Positions 27,691-36,831 of a stretch of DNA of 64,000 nucleotides are shown here, piece by piece (position 1 is the first letter of the stretch; the number at the start of each line of letters is the position of its first letter). A program made the position numbers and the translations under genes. The stretch is from Gracilibacillus salinarum (GTDB lineage: Bacteria; Bacillota; Bacilli; Bacillales; Amphibacillaceae), in contig NZ_CP095071.1 of assembly GCF_022919575.1 (NCBI RefSeq), forward strand, positions 2,852,001-2,916,000, given 5' to 3'. The notes beneath the pieces are model-generated. The model searched no databases. It was not told the DNA's origin and saw only the letters and a list, made by a program, of their open reading frames with translations.

Positions 27691-28656
27691 TTACTGTCTG
27701 TTCAACTCCGCTTGAGCCCTCTGAAGAATCTCATCCATGTTGCCTTTTGAATCATTTGGAACTTTGCGTACATCGAATTGCACACCAAATTCCTTCAACT
27801 TTTTGAACGCATCGATATCTGCCTGATTAAAGGCCAATACCTTATTCGGTTGAACTTTCCCAGTGGAGTGTGCCATCGAACCAACATTGATGGTCTCAAG
27901 TGGAACACCGCCTTCCACCGCTCTAAGTACGTCATGGGGATTTTCAAAAAGAAGCAATGCGCGCTGACCGCCGAAATGTTGATCATCTTGAGCAAGTTCC
28001 ACCATTTTATTGATCGGAACAACATGTGCCTTGACCCCTGATGGAGCAGCCTGCTGGATTAATTTCTTACGAAGGTCATCCTTCGCTACTTCATCCGAAA
28101 CGACGATAATTCGCGTAGGCAGTGTATTCTTGGTCCAAGCCGTTGCTACCTGGCCGTGAAGCAGTCGAGAATCAATACGTGCTAACACATATTCAAATGT
28201 ACCAGGTTCACCTGAAGTAGATGGCTGAGTGGCTGTTGCAGCGGCATCTGCCGGCTCTAATTCTTCCGGCTTCACCTTCACCGCTTCTTTCGCTGTGTCC
28301 AGAATATGCGAAGCAATTTCGTGGGCCGTGTTCATAGAAAAGCGTGAAGAATAAGCTTCAATCAACATCGCTAAGTTCACACCAGCAACGATTGCCCATT
28401 TATCTTTGTGCTCTTCCATCAAGTTGTTTGCCTGGTTGAAGGGAGTCCCACCCCAAAGATCAACTAAGAATAATACTTCATCCTTGTTGTCGAATGAGGC
28501 AATCGCTTTTTGCATTTTTGACTTTATATCATCAGGTCCTTCGCTCGGCATCAACGTAACAGCTGTTACATTTTCTTGTTCTCCAAAGATCATGGATCCA
28601 GATTGCAAGATACCATCAGCAAATTCACCGTGAGTAGCAATGATAATCCCTACCAT
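27691..28656 (-). CDS. Mannose-family PTS component IIAB
   Basis: Cytoplasmic phosphocarrier of 321 residues with both domains fused, as in ManX/ManL. The IIA domain (1-130) has phosphorylated His9 in IIATHGEFADG and the conserved LVDLWGGTPFN. A Pro/Ala/Thr-rich linker (130-152) leads to the IIB domain with phosphorylated His167 in ARIDSRLLHGQVATAW. It passes phosphate from HPr to the incoming sugar through IIC/IID. First gene of the operon; AAAGGAGGT precedes the start. No LevR-type activator is nearby. Sugar specificity (mannose, glucose, fructose or an amino sugar) cannot be settled from sequence. Confidence 0.93.
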   Translation of the reverse strand: MVGIIIATHGEFADGILQSGSMIFGEQENVTAVTLMPSEGPDDIKSKMQKAIASFDNKDEVLFLVDLWGGTPFNQANNLMEEHKDKWAIVAGVNLAMLIEAYSSRFSMNTAHEIASHILDTAKEAVKVKPEELEPADAAATATQPSTSGEPGTFEYVLARIDSRLLHGQVATAWTKNTLPTRIIVVSDEVAKDDLRKKLIQQAAPSGVKAHVVPINKMVELAQDDQHFGGQRALLLFENPHDVLRAVEGGVPLETINVGSMAHSTGKVQPNKVLAFNQADIDAFKKLKEFGVQFDVRKVPNDSKGNMDEILQRAQAELNRQ

Positions 28657-28788
28657 CCCTTTACCTCCTTTTTTTGTTGTTAAGGTTTATATACAATAGC
28701 ATTACCAACATTCGGATAAAAATTATAAATGGATTAGCAAAACTAAGCCAATCACTTCAAGGAGACAAAACCAGCCTTGCACACCCTA

Positions 28789-28990
28789 CTTTTGGTTCCT
28801 TTACGGTTAAACGATACAAATCTCTTCGCTACTCTCACCTCTTTTGGCTCCTTTACGGCTAAACGATACAAACCTCTTCGCTACTCTCACCTCTTTTGGT
28901 TCCTTTCCAGTTAAACGATACAAATCTCATCTCTCTTCTCACCACTTTTGGTCCCTTTCCCAATTAAACGAAACAAACCATACACTTTTT
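28789..28990. repeat. Tandem array of four 52-bp units (CTTTTGG family)
   Basis: CTTTTGG begins units at 28789, 28841, 28893 and 28945, exactly 52 bp apart. Units share TTAAACGATACAAA and TCTCTTCGCTACTCTCAC and decay toward the right. The array lies between ManO and the IIAB gene. The period equals that of the TCGGACA arrays, although the sequence differs. The whole unit is repeated with no spacer, so this is not CRISPR. Confidence 0.85.
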
Positions 28991-29003
28991 AACACGAAAA
29001 AAA

Positions 29004-29053
29004 GGATTAAATAATCCTAAAGGCAGAGAGCTGCCCTTAGGATCATTTAATCC
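29004..29053 (-). terminator. Strong terminator after the ManO gene
   Basis: Long stem with arms starting GGATTAAAT (29004) and ending ATTTAATCC (29053), inner arms ATCCTAAAGGCA / TGCCCTTAGGAT and a 6-nt loop, followed by T8 on the minus strand. ManO is thus transcribed separately from the PTS genes. Confidence 0.85.
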
Positions 29054-29068
29054 ATTCTTTTAGCAAAA

Positions 29069-29440
29069 TTACTTTTTCAATTTACTCCTGAATCCGCGTT
29101 TGATTACATCAAAGAAGCTTAAGGACTGGACCATATGATCCGGATCAACGTATGTACGGATCGCGCGAAACACTTTTTTGGGATCTTTAGACGAAAATGT
29201 AAATGTTCCATTCTTCTTCGTTTGGATCGCATAACGCGGAATCCATTTTCCTTTGAACAGAACAGAGGCGATTACGTAATCTACTTCTTCCCAAGGAATT
29301 TGAATAAACTTGCGAGCATCACGTTTATTGAAGAACTCAAATCCTTTATCGCCAATCATTATCTGTCCATAGTCCGAAACACTTAAGTGTGAGGTTGCAT
29401 CCATTACCAAATCAACTTTTGTATTGATTGATTGAACCAT
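29069..29440 (-). CDS. ManO-like DUF956 protein
   Basis: Protein of 123 residues of the DUF956 family, which in lactic acid bacteria is encoded beside mannose-PTS genes (manO) and is thought to modulate them. Visible family features are VDLVMDATSHLSVSDYGQIM, IPWEEVDYVIASVLFKGKWI and FRAIRTYVDPDHMVQSLSFF; no membrane segments. Here it lies upstream of the IIAB gene on the same strand instead of downstream of IID, with a strong terminator and a repeat array in between. AAAGGGG precedes the ATG. The context supports a link to the PTS at 25915-28656. Confidence 0.85.
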   Translation of the reverse strand: MVQSINTKVDLVMDATSHLSVSDYGQIMIGDKGFEFFNKRDARKFIQIPWEEVDYVIASVLFKGKWIPRYAIQTKKNGTFTFSSKDPKKVFRAIRTYVDPDHMVQSLSFFDVIKRGFRSKLKK

Positions 29441-29598
29441 TTGTTATGCCCCTTTTCTTTCACTTCCTGCCATGATTGCAAGATGACAATACATGCAATC
29501 ATTTCTATTTTATCCAAGTCCAGGGGTTTTCTAATCAAATTTTGGGATGATTGCTCTCGGAAACTTGTGGCTGTACTTCTTCTCAATGGCTAACATAC

Positions 29599-30432
29599 TC
29601 AGGACTGGATCAGCCAGCGATGAGCGTCATGAAAAAGTGGTGCCCATGTAGATTCGTGGTGCGTTCCACCTTGTATAAAATCGAATCGAATACGACTTTC
29701 CGCCAGACCAGCTGTGATCAGTGTCTCCTTGACCTGTGCAACATGCTCATAAGCAACTCGATTAAACTCGGGATTATCCGTCTCTTCTCCTCCGATACTC
29801 AGAAAAATGCGCAGCGTCGGAGAAATAACGGACTGCTCTATCAGTTGAATGATCGCGCCATTGTCCTGCCACATCACAAACGAAATACCTCCCACCCGGT
29901 CAAACTGATCCGGATAGCGAATGGCGGTGTAAAGCGATATATATGCTCCGAATGAACTTCCACTAATCATTGTATGTTCAGGTTCAGGCAGTGTCCGGTA
30001 GTGGCTGTCGATATACGGTTTCAGTGTCTCGGCAAGGAATTCAGCATATGCAGCACCTTTTCCTCCGAAGCCATATTCTTCATTGATCGTAAAGTTATAT
30101 TCATTGTTGCGCTGGTCGCCTCCATTATCAATAGCTACTACGATTGTTTCGAGTGCAGGTTCATCGATAGCCATTTGCTCCAACGTTTCATCTACGCCCC
30201 ACTCCGTTCCCCAAGACGTTGCTTGATCAAATACATTCTGTCCGTCGTGCATATATAAGACTCGATACCTGCGCGTTCCTTCCTTATAGCTTCTCGGCAA
30301 ATAGATCCACACCCTACGCTCTGTCTGCAGTTGCGGAATCGGGAACGCCTCAATCACCCTTACGTCGCCAGTAATCGTATGTATCGCACTGTCGTTAAAA
30401 ACTTTTTCCCACGATAAAGCAGTATGTTTCAT
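29599..30432 (-). CDS. Alpha/beta-hydrolase esterase (enterochelin-esterase-like)
   Basis: Serine hydrolase of about 277 residues of the putative esterase family (PF00756). The nucleophile elbow is SGSSFGAYIS (G-x-S-x-G), and VLYMHDGQNVFD near the start is typical of this family; a C-terminal GGTHHESTW supplies the catalytic histidine. No signal peptide, so it is cytoplasmic. The ATG at 30432 is favoured because GGAGG lies 8 nt upstream; the frame runs five codons further. Members cleave acyl or siderophore esters or act as acetyl xylan or feruloyl esterases; the substrate is unknown. It stands alone, divergent from the methyltransferase gene. Confidence 0.88.
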   Translation of the reverse strand: MKHTALSWEKVFNDSAIHTITGDVRVIEAFPIPQLQTERRVWIYLPRSYKEGTRRYRVLYMHDGQNVFDQATSWGTEWGVDETLEQMAIDEPALETIVVAIDNGGDQRNNEYNFTINEEYGFGGKGAAYAEFLAETLKPYIDSHYRTLPEPEHTMISGSSFGAYISLYTAIRYPDQFDRVGGISFVMWQDNGAIIQLIEQSVISPTLRIFLSIGGEETDNPEFNRVAYEHVAQVKETLITAGLAESRIRFDFIQGGTHHESTWAPLFHDAHRWLIQS

Positions 30433-30599
30433 CCTAATAACCTCCAAATACTTTAACTATACCTACTACTTTAATACATAATAACCTGCTGCATATAGCA
30501 TAAAGTCTTGCGTATCAGTTTAAGAAAAACACTAAACCTGGATATAAGTTATAATAGATGTAAGAAAAAATCAGTATCGAAGAAAGGCTATTACAATAC

Positions 30600-31562
30600 A
30601 TGACAAACATTAACTTACAAGCATCCGAATACCTATACACCTGCACACACGGTCTTGAGGAACGTTCTCTCTGTGCCTTAGAGCAAAGAGCGCTCTTCGG
30701 AGAAGAATCAGCGAACCTGATAAAAAGTACGAGAAACATCGATCCAAGCAGGAGCCCGTTTATAAAAGGCAAACTTGCGGTGCTTTTCTCAGGCGATTCT
30801 GTTCAGGACATCGCTGAACGGGTCAATCAAATTGAGCTTGGTAACCAAACATTTAAAGTACAGTATCTAAAAATAAATGACCTTTCTAATGAACAAAAAA
30901 TTGAGTTTGCTGAACAACGGGTGATAGAAAAAGAAATTGGCTGGAATATCATCGGCAAGGCGAAGATGAAAAACCCTGATGTGCTATTCGGTATTGCGCC
31001 GTTTCAAGGACGCTGGTATTTCGGCGTCTATCAGGAAAGCGAGTCTGTCTGGCTCCACCATGTGAAGAAGCCTCATGAATACTCAACAGCAATTAGTACT
31101 CGCTTGGCCAGAGCTGTCGTCAACATCGCCGTTCCAGATCCAGCAGGCGTCCGTGTAATCGATCCTTGCTGCGGAATAGGTACGGTACTTGTTGAAGCAC
31201 TGTCGATGGGGATCGAGATTGTTGGCTCCGACCGCAATCCATTAGCAGTAAAAGGGGCCAGAGAAAATATCGCTTTTTTCCACTATGACACAACAGTCGA
31301 GGTTAAAGATATTGCTAAACAAGATGGCCATTATGATGTGGCAATCATAGACATGCCCTATAACCTTTATTCTCCCGCTACACCGGCAGAACAGTTTGCG
31401 ATCATCCAGCATGCCAGAAGAATTGCCGACAGAGTTTTGATCCTTACCCTCGAAGACATGGATGAAATGATAGCGACCGCTGGTTTTACAATCGTCGATC
31501 GATGTGAAGCACATAAAGGGTTAAAGGCGCTTTTCTCACGGCAAGTAATTGTTTGTGAATAG
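30600..31562 (+). CDS. Trm11-like SAM-dependent RNA methyltransferase
   Basis: Protein of 320 residues. The C-terminal half is a Rossmann methyltransferase: VIDPCCGIGTVLVEALSMGI (SAM-binding motif I, about 185-205), VGSDRNPLAVKGARENI (motif II) and IIDMPYNLYSPA (motif IV). The N-terminal half, with YTCTHGLEERSLCALEQRAL and an alpha/beta RNA-binding character, matches bacterial Trm11/RlmL-like proteins that use a THUMP-like domain to bind tRNA or rRNA. Motif IV is DMPY rather than the commoner DPPY; amino-group methylation of guanosine is likely (inference). The start is an ATG with a modest upstream purine run. It converges with the replication-protein gene. Confidence 0.82.
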   Translation: MTNINLQASEYLYTCTHGLEERSLCALEQRALFGEESANLIKSTRNIDPSRSPFIKGKLAVLFSGDSVQDIAERVNQIELGNQTFKVQYLKINDLSNEQKIEFAEQRVIEKEIGWNIIGKAKMKNPDVLFGIAPFQGRWYFGVYQESESVWLHHVKKPHEYSTAISTRLARAVVNIAVPDPAGVRVIDPCCGIGTVLVEALSMGIEIVGSDRNPLAVKGARENIAFFHYDTTVEVKDIAKQDGHYDVAIIDMPYNLYSPATPAEQFAIIQHARRIADRVLILTLEDMDEMIATAGFTIVDRCEAHKGLKALFSRQVIVCE

Positions 31563-31584
31563 AGGAATTGGGTGCTTCCACCAC

Positions 31585-32628
31585 CTATTCCTCACCAGCT
31601 AAATACGCTGCCAGCATCCGATCCACTTCAGCAGCTGTCTGTCTCTTTTCTTCCTCTGTCTTTGCAGGTTCATTCTTCACGGATCTCTGCTCTTTATGCT
31701 GCACATACCAATCTGGTACCACATCACGCTTATTAGCAACAGGCTTTTGCTGATAGGACTTCGTTCTTTTTTTGACTCTTTGATTCAACCGTCCCACATC
31801 CTCTACTGATTTCACACCTGCTTCTGTCCAATTAACCAGTACACGCTCGATATATTTCACACCTTTGGCTTCTGCCTTGGCAGCAACTTTCATTGCAGCA
31901 AACAGCAAATCGTAGCCATATTCCTCATACCACTGCTTTAACAGATCATGATTAAATCGCGATTCACTTACACCTCTTCGCAAGTTCGCACGATAAAAAT
32001 TAATCAATTCGCCAAATGCCTTGTCCTTTTTATTATTACATTTCTTTATTTCTTTCCTCTCTACTGTCTTTCCCTTTGTCTTTACGGAGGCTGAATCACT
32101 TGATATGACAGCTTTCCTGCTTCCTGATGGTAAGTGTTTTACTAACTGGAAGGTTCGTGTTTTACTTACCGCTTTTCGCTGACTGGTCAGTAATTTACTT
32201 ACTTGTGGATGTGGTTTCGTTGTTTGTGAGTTTGAATTCGGAGTGTGTCTCTGTCTTTTTCTTTGAAGGTTTGTATAGATTAGTTCGTCAAACAGGTCAT
32301 TATCCCATTTTTTGTTGGGGGTGATTTGCCAGTGATGATAATTTTTGTTTATCGAAAATACCATCGTTTCCTGTTCCCAGTGAAGCACTGAACACTCAGC
32401 TAAAAAGGTTAATTCTTTTTTGACATCCTGTTTATACATACCGGTGATCTCAAAGTGGGTAAAGTTTGGTACCACACAGTCTTTTTGACCGGTGCCGTAT
32501 GATAATCTCCAGATAAACAGGATAAGATTCAATTGCCTTTTGGAAAAATTACGCCTTAGTATTTCATTCCATAATTCATTCGCTATTCGGATATGACCAT
32601 TCTCTAATTGTGGATTTGCCGTTTTCAT
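31585..32628 (-). CDS. Phage-type replication protein (RepO-like, DnaD-like C-terminus)
   Basis: Protein of 347 residues. The N-terminal 100 residues match phage replication protein O winged-helix domains: GHIRIANELWNEILRRNFSKRQLNLILFI and WRLSYGTGQKD. A Lys/Ser/Thr-rich linker (about 130-205) is followed by a DnaD/DnaB_2-like domain: FYRANLRRGVSESRFNHDLLKQWYEEYGYDLLFAAMKVAAK. Such proteins bind a phage origin and load helicase. No other phage genes surround it, so it is a domesticated or stranded phage gene. GAGGAG precedes the ATG, and a palindrome lies 13-49 nt upstream, hinting at autoregulation. Confidence 0.8.
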   Translation of the reverse strand: MKTANPQLENGHIRIANELWNEILRRNFSKRQLNLILFIWRLSYGTGQKDCVVPNFTHFEITGMYKQDVKKELTFLAECSVLHWEQETMVFSINKNYHHWQITPNKKWDNDLFDELIYTNLQRKRQRHTPNSNSQTTKPHPQVSKLLTSQRKAVSKTRTFQLVKHLPSGSRKAVISSDSASVKTKGKTVERKEIKKCNNKKDKAFGELINFYRANLRRGVSESRFNHDLLKQWYEEYGYDLLFAAMKVAAKAEAKGVKYIERVLVNWTEAGVKSVEDVGRLNQRVKKRTKSYQQKPVANKRDVVPDWYVQHKEQRSVKNEPAKTEEEKRQTAAEVDRMLAAYLAGEE

Positions 32629-32640
32629 TCGCTTCTCCTC

Positions 32641-32677
32641 TTTTCCGCTATAATTATGCTTATACTATAGCGGAAAA
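32641..32677. promoter_or_regulatory. Palindromic operator upstream of the RepO-like gene
   Basis: TTTTCCGCTATA (32641-32652) and TATAGCGGAAAA (32666-32677), perfect 12-bp arms 13 nt apart. It lies in the leader/promoter of the gene starting at 32628, with no T run in that direction, so an operator is more likely than a terminator. Confidence 0.6.
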
Positions 32678-32722
32678 TGAGAGATCCATCATCTTACTGT
32701 ATTTATCTGAACAGGGTAGAAA

Positions 32723-32772
32723 AAGCGATTTTCTAGTGTGAAAAATAAGATTTTCACGTCAGAAAATCGCTT
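32723..32772. terminator. Bidirectional double-stem terminator
   Basis: Outer arms AAGCGATTTTCT (32723-32734) / AGAAAATCGCTT (32761-32772) and inner arms GTGAAAA / TTTTCAC, with T runs on both sides. It can end the minus-strand gene at 32877. Confidence 0.75.
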
Positions 32773-32876
32773 TTTGTTGTTGTTTAGAACACGTACCGTA
32801 CTTTTTTAAATTTTTTCTTATATTTTCAACCTAACGCTTGTAAATAAAGTAATATTACTGTGTATCTTAATACAAC

Positions 32877-33272
32877 TTACTCATCTTCCATTTCTTCCCA
32901 CGTAATTCCATATGGCGCTCCCCCTGGCGTATATCCAGCTATATAATAAAAGGTTTCATCCGATTCGAAATCCTGTTCTTCCATTTGCTTTTGCTCTGCT
33001 TTTCTTCGCTTTCGTTCAATTGTTACATTTTGTTTCCTTATTTCGTCCTGTTTGATTATATCTTTATATTTCTCGTCTATTTCATAACCCAATGTCTCCA
33101 ATTCAACAATCGCATTTAGCTTATTAACCCCGAAATGTTTGGCATACCCTTTCACTAAATTTTTCCCTTCGTATTTCGGGATCCAGTGTGGTGCAGCCTG
33201 AAGTCTGCCTTGCTTATTCGTTCTTTTACGGCGGGGTACCGAATTATTCTTCTTTTTCTTTTTCTTCTTCAT
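32877..33272 (-). CDS. Small basic conserved protein of unknown function
   Basis: Protein of 131 residues. I start at the ATG at 33272, which has AAAGGAG 8 nt upstream; an upstream in-frame extension overlaps the neighbouring gene and has no RBS. The N-terminus is a run of lysines (MKKKKKKKNNSVPRRKR) of nucleic-acid-binding character. The middle, GKNLVKGYAKHFGVNKLNAI and ELETLGYEID, looks like a helical domain, and the C-terminus is acidic and ends with YIAGYTPGGAPYGITWEEME. I have seen this ending in unannotated Bacillaceae proteins, but know no function. It has its own terminator downstream. Confidence 0.7.
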   Translation of the reverse strand: MKKKKKKKNNSVPRRKRTNKQGRLQAAPHWIPKYEGKNLVKGYAKHFGVNKLNAIVELETLGYEIDEKYKDIIKQDEIRKQNVTIERKRRKAEQKQMEEQDFESDETFYYIAGYTPGGAPYGITWEEMEDE

Positions 33273-33348
33273 ATTGATTAACTCCTTTCTTTCAACAAAA
33301 CAATAGAACCTATCCACGATGAGCGGATAGGTTCTTCGATTTTTTCGT

Positions 33349-34472
33349 TTAACTAGGCCATACATCTTCTGCAATGTTAATAATGTGCTTGATCTTATTC
33401 CACTGTTCCTCTTCTGTAATAATGTTTCCTTCTTCCGTACTGGAGAATCCACACTGCGGGCTAAGGGATAAGTTTTCTAACGGAATCAGCTCACTTGCTT
33501 CGGCAATTCTCGCTTTAATCTTCTTGGGATCTTCTAATTCCGGGAATTTAGAGGTAACTAATCCTAAAACGACTGTCTGTTCCTTATTTTTAAAGCTTTT
33601 TAGCGGTTCAAAATCTCCTGAACGGTTATCATCATATTCTAAGAAGAGTCCATCTACATTCAAGTTGGCAAATATCGCATCAGAGAATTGATCATAGCCA
33701 CCGCTGGTAATATACGTAGATTTGAAGTTACCGCGGCAAATATGCATGGTGATAACCATATCCGCTGGCTTTTCAGAAATAGCATCATTGATACAGCGTA
33801 CTCTGGCATCGATTATGTCCTCCAGTTCCTGGCCTGTTTTTTCAACAACTGCCTGGATCCGCTCTTCCGAAACAAAATCAATCCATGAAGTATCATCTAA
33901 TTGTAAATAGCGGCAACCTGCATCATAGAACGATTGGATTGCCTGTTTATAAGCTGCTATTGTATCTGCATAGAATTGCTCCGTGTTTTCATTGTAATAC
34001 TCATCCCTTGCATTCTCGTAAATAGCATATTGGGACTAGGGATAGAAAACTTCGCAACCTGACTGCCATCACCATATTGATCAACCGCTTCTTTCAAAAA
34101 GGTAAAATGTTCGATCATAGGATGATGATCAAAAGCGACTTTATCGACTACTTTAATCGCACTATTTTTTGTTTTTGCACCTTGAAAGTTACTGATATAT
34201 TCCGCTTCAAAAAGTTCCACACCTTCTAAAGCCGCTAAGAAATCTAAATGCCACCAGGAACGTCTGAATTCACCATCTGTCACTGATTTAAGCCCTACTT
34301 CTATTTGTTTTTTTACTAGTTTCTCAATTTCCTGATCCTCTACTGCTGTTAGCGTATCTTTTTCAATCTTTCCATCCACATAGGCTTGTCTCGCCTCTTT
34401 AATCGGCTCCGTTCTTAAAAAACTGCCGACATGATCGGCTCTGAATGGCGCTTTAACCAATGTTTTTGTCAT
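33349..34472 (-). pseudogene. YxjG/YxjH-type methionine synthase-like gene, frameshifted
   Basis: Cobalamin-independent methionine-synthase-like protein (about 375 residues when intact), which transfers a methyl group to homocysteine or a related thiol. The first frame runs from ATG 34472 through APFRADHVGSFLR and TDGEFRRSWWHLDFL to SIPSPNMLF, then shifts. The second frame resumes ENARDEYYNENTEQFYAD and continues through GCRYLQLDDTSWIDF, MVITMHICRGNFKST and SLSPQCGFSSTEEGN to the stop at 33349. Adding one T on the minus strand in the T-run facing 34020-34022 (+) joins the halves as NMLFYENARDEYY. Zinc ligands (His in MHICRGN, Cys in SPQCGF) remain in the second part. It may be a real lesion or a homopolymer read error. 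The LysR gene lies just upstream. Confidence 0.88.
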
Positions 34473-34579
34473 TGTGCATCCCGCTCTTTCTGTATAGAAT
34501 GATTGATCCATTGTATCATAGAAGCACCTTTATAATGAAAGACTTATAATCTATCACTTGCTATAGCTTTAAACTATAG

Positions 34580-35488
34580 CTAAGACCCCTCTTCAGCAAT
34601 CGTCTCTTTTACATACTGAATATAGGTATGAGCCAATTGACTGATCGGTACATCCTTGTGCGTAATATAGCCGACGTTCATACGCTCTTCCAATCGCAAA
34701 GGAATCGCTACAATATCATTATTTAATTCATGACTGATAACCCCTGTCGAAATCGTATAGCCATTTAAGCCAATTACTAAATTAAATAAGGTCGCCCGAT
34801 CACTTACTTTAATATTTTTGGGTCTGGAAAGGGTACTTAAAATCTCCTCCGAAAAATAAAAAGAATTATAATCGCCTTGTTCAAAAGACAAATAAGGGTA
34901 AGGAACTAAATCTTCTAATGTCACATATTCTTTTTGCACAAGCGGGTTTCGAAAGCTTACAAAAACGTGTGGTCTTGCTTCAAACAGTTCATGAAATACT
35001 AAATTTCCCTCTCTTAAGAACTTATGAATCACTTTTTCATTAAAATGGTTTACATATAAAATACCAATTTCACTACGCAGCTTCTGTACATCATCAATGA
35101 TTTCATAGGTCTTCGTTTCTCTTAACATGAACTCATATTCCTCTAGATTATAGTCTTCTAATAAACGTACAAAAGCACTGACTGCAAAGGAATAATGCTG
35201 CGCTGATACAGAGAAATGCTGCTTAGGCAATCGTTTATTGGAATAGCGGTTTTCAAGCAACTCCGCCTGTTCCACGACCTGTCTTGCATACCGTAAAAAC
35301 TCTGATCCTTCCTGTGTCATCACAATGCCCTTATTGGTCCGCGAAAAAATGGTAATCCCGATTTCCTTCTCCAGTTCCTTTAGCGCGTTGGATAAACTGG
35401 GCTGACTAATAAACAAACGTTGTGCTGCTTGACTGATGGAACGACTTCTTGTCACTTCAATTACGTATCTTAGTTGTAGTAGTGTCAT
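34580..35488 (-). CDS. LysR-family transcriptional regulator
   Basis: Regulator of 302 residues. The N-terminal winged helix reads LLQLRYVIEVTRSRSISQAAQRLFISQPSLSNALKELEKEIGI, the classic LysR form. The effector-binding domain starts near residue 90. The family is large, so the ligand cannot be given. It lies 108 bp upstream of the frameshifted methionine-synthase-like gene on the same strand, which hints at a sulfur or methionine role (inference). Upstream (35672-35690) is a short motif shared with the 7857 hairpin element. The start is an ATG with a weak RBS. Confidence 0.88.
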   Translation of the reverse strand: MTLLQLRYVIEVTRSRSISQAAQRLFISQPSLSNALKELEKEIGITIFSRTNKGIVMTQEGSEFLRYARQVVEQAELLENRYSNKRLPKQHFSVSAQHYSFAVSAFVRLLEDYNLEEYEFMLRETKTYEIIDDVQKLRSEIGILYVNHFNEKVIHKFLREGNLVFHELFEARPHVFVSFRNPLVQKEYVTLEDLVPYPYLSFEQGDYNSFYFSEEILSTLSRPKNIKVSDRATLFNLVIGLNGYTISTGVISHELNNDIVAIPLRLEERMNVGYITHKDVPISQLAHTYIQYVKETIAEEGS

Positions 35489-35710
35489 TTTAAATCTTCC
35501 TTTGGGCGTTTTCTGGTTTCAGTAAGGGTTGATATTAATTCACGCGTTCCAATTCCTTTTATTTTATTATATCGAATACGAATGAAAAATCCTACATACA
35601 ATTAGACTGGCTATTATGTAATAAAATCAAACGGGAACCACGGAATAAAGTGAGACTTCGATCAGTGGAGGGATGACGGACGGTTAACGCCTTTGTGTAA
35701 CAACAAGTTT

Positions 35711-35738
35711 TAGGGCCATCCCGACAAGGATGGCCCTA
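35711..35738. terminator. Hairpin downstream of butanediol dehydrogenase
   Basis: Perfect 10-bp stem TAGGGCCATC (35711-35720) / GATGGCCCTA (35729-35738) with an 8-nt loop. Neither side has a strong T run, so termination is only likely. Confidence 0.45.
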
Positions 35739-35775
35739 CTCATTTATGAAGAGATCACTCTATTTGCTTTACGTT

Positions 35776-36831
35776 TTAAACTCCTGTTGGACTTACTAGA
35801 ATTTTTGCTTGGTTCTTATCATTTGTAAGGGCATGGAAGCCTTCTTCCACGATATGATCCAATCCAATTTTCTTAGTGATAATCGGTTTAAGATCAAGTT
35901 GTCCAGATTCCACCATCGCAATAACATCTTTGTAGACATCGCGATAACCGATTGTTGCAAGAATGTTTAATTCTTTTAAGTTCGCTTGTAAGACATTTAC
36001 TTTGATCGGTTGTGGAATGATCGACACAATGACAAGTTGTCCACCTTTAGCAAGTGAATCAATTGCACTGTTCACTGTTGCTTCAGCTCCAGCACAATCG
36101 AATGCGATATTAACTCCGCCATTTGTTTCCGCATTGATCTTTTCAGCTGCATTCTCTTCTAGCGTATTAATAACTGTCGTTGCACCAATCTTTTCTGCCA
36201 TCTCAAGACGTTCATTGGAAATATCCATCGCATAAATACGTGATGCACCAGCTGCTTTCGCACATAGAATAGCTGTCAGACCGATTGGACCAACACCATA
36301 AACCGCTACAGTATCGCCCGCCTTCATGTTGCTTAGCTTAAGCGCGTGGAATGACACAGCTGTTGGCTCAATAACAGTAGCTTCTTCAAACGAGATGCTA
36401 TCCGGTAGCTTGTGAACCATATGCGTCTCCACAATTGCATACTCAGCAAAAGCACCGTCAGATTGCAATCCAACAAAACCATTGTGCTCACACAAGTTAT
36501 AATTTCCTTTCACACAATTCTCACAATTACCACACTTAATAGCCGGCTCAATCGCTACACGATCGCCAACCGAAAAACCGCTTACACCTTCACCAATTTC
36601 ATGAATAACGCCAGAAAACTCGTGACCAAGCGTTAATGGTGCCATTTGACCTGTTACAGGATGAGGCTCACCAACTTGAACGACTCCCTCAGCGCCGTGA
36701 TAAGCGTGCAGGTCACTTCCGCAAATGCCCGTCCATGCTACTTTTATTTTAATGTTACCAGGTTTAATTGTAGGTTCTTCCTTATCTTCTACACGAATGT
36801 CATGTTTACCATACCATACTGCTGCTTTCAT
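35776..36831 (-). CDS. bdhA: 2,3-butanediol dehydrogenase / zinc alcohol dehydrogenase
   Basis: Medium-chain zinc dehydrogenase of 351 residues; interconverts acetoin and 2,3-butanediol with NAD(H), balancing redox during overflow metabolism. Catalytic zinc ligands are in TGICGSDLHAYHG (Cys37 region) and LGHEFSG (His/Glu), the structural zinc site is CGNCENCVKGNYNLC, and the NAD-binding loop is VYGVGPIGLTAI. The long insert YHGAEGVVQVGEPHPVTGQMAP before LGHEFSG is characteristic of the BdhA group and separates it from threonine or sorbitol dehydrogenases. AGGGGGT precedes the ATG. Single gene; no acetoin operon alongside. Confidence 0.88.
   Translation of the reverse strand: MKAAVWYGKHDIRVEDKEEPTIKPGNIKIKVAWTGICGSDLHAYHGAEGVVQVGEPHPVTGQMAPLTLGHEFSGVIHEIGEGVSGFSVGDRVAIEPAIKCGNCENCVKGNYNLCEHNGFVGLQSDGAFAEYAIVETHMVHKLPDSISFEEATVIEPTAVSFHALKLSNMKAGDTVAVYGVGPIGLTAILCAKAAGASRIYAMDISNERLEMAEKIGATTVINTLEENAAEKINAETNGGVNIAFDCAGAEATVNSAIDSLAKGGQLVIVSIIPQPIKVNVLQANLKELNILATIGYRDVYKDVIAMVESGQLDLKPIITKKIGLDHIVEEGFHALTNDKNQAKILVSPTGV

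Noticed and set aside
34473..34579. SAM riboswitch ahead of the YxjG-type gene
   Set aside because: YxjG genes often have an S-box leader, but the 107-bp gap is too short and shows none of its conserved blocks.
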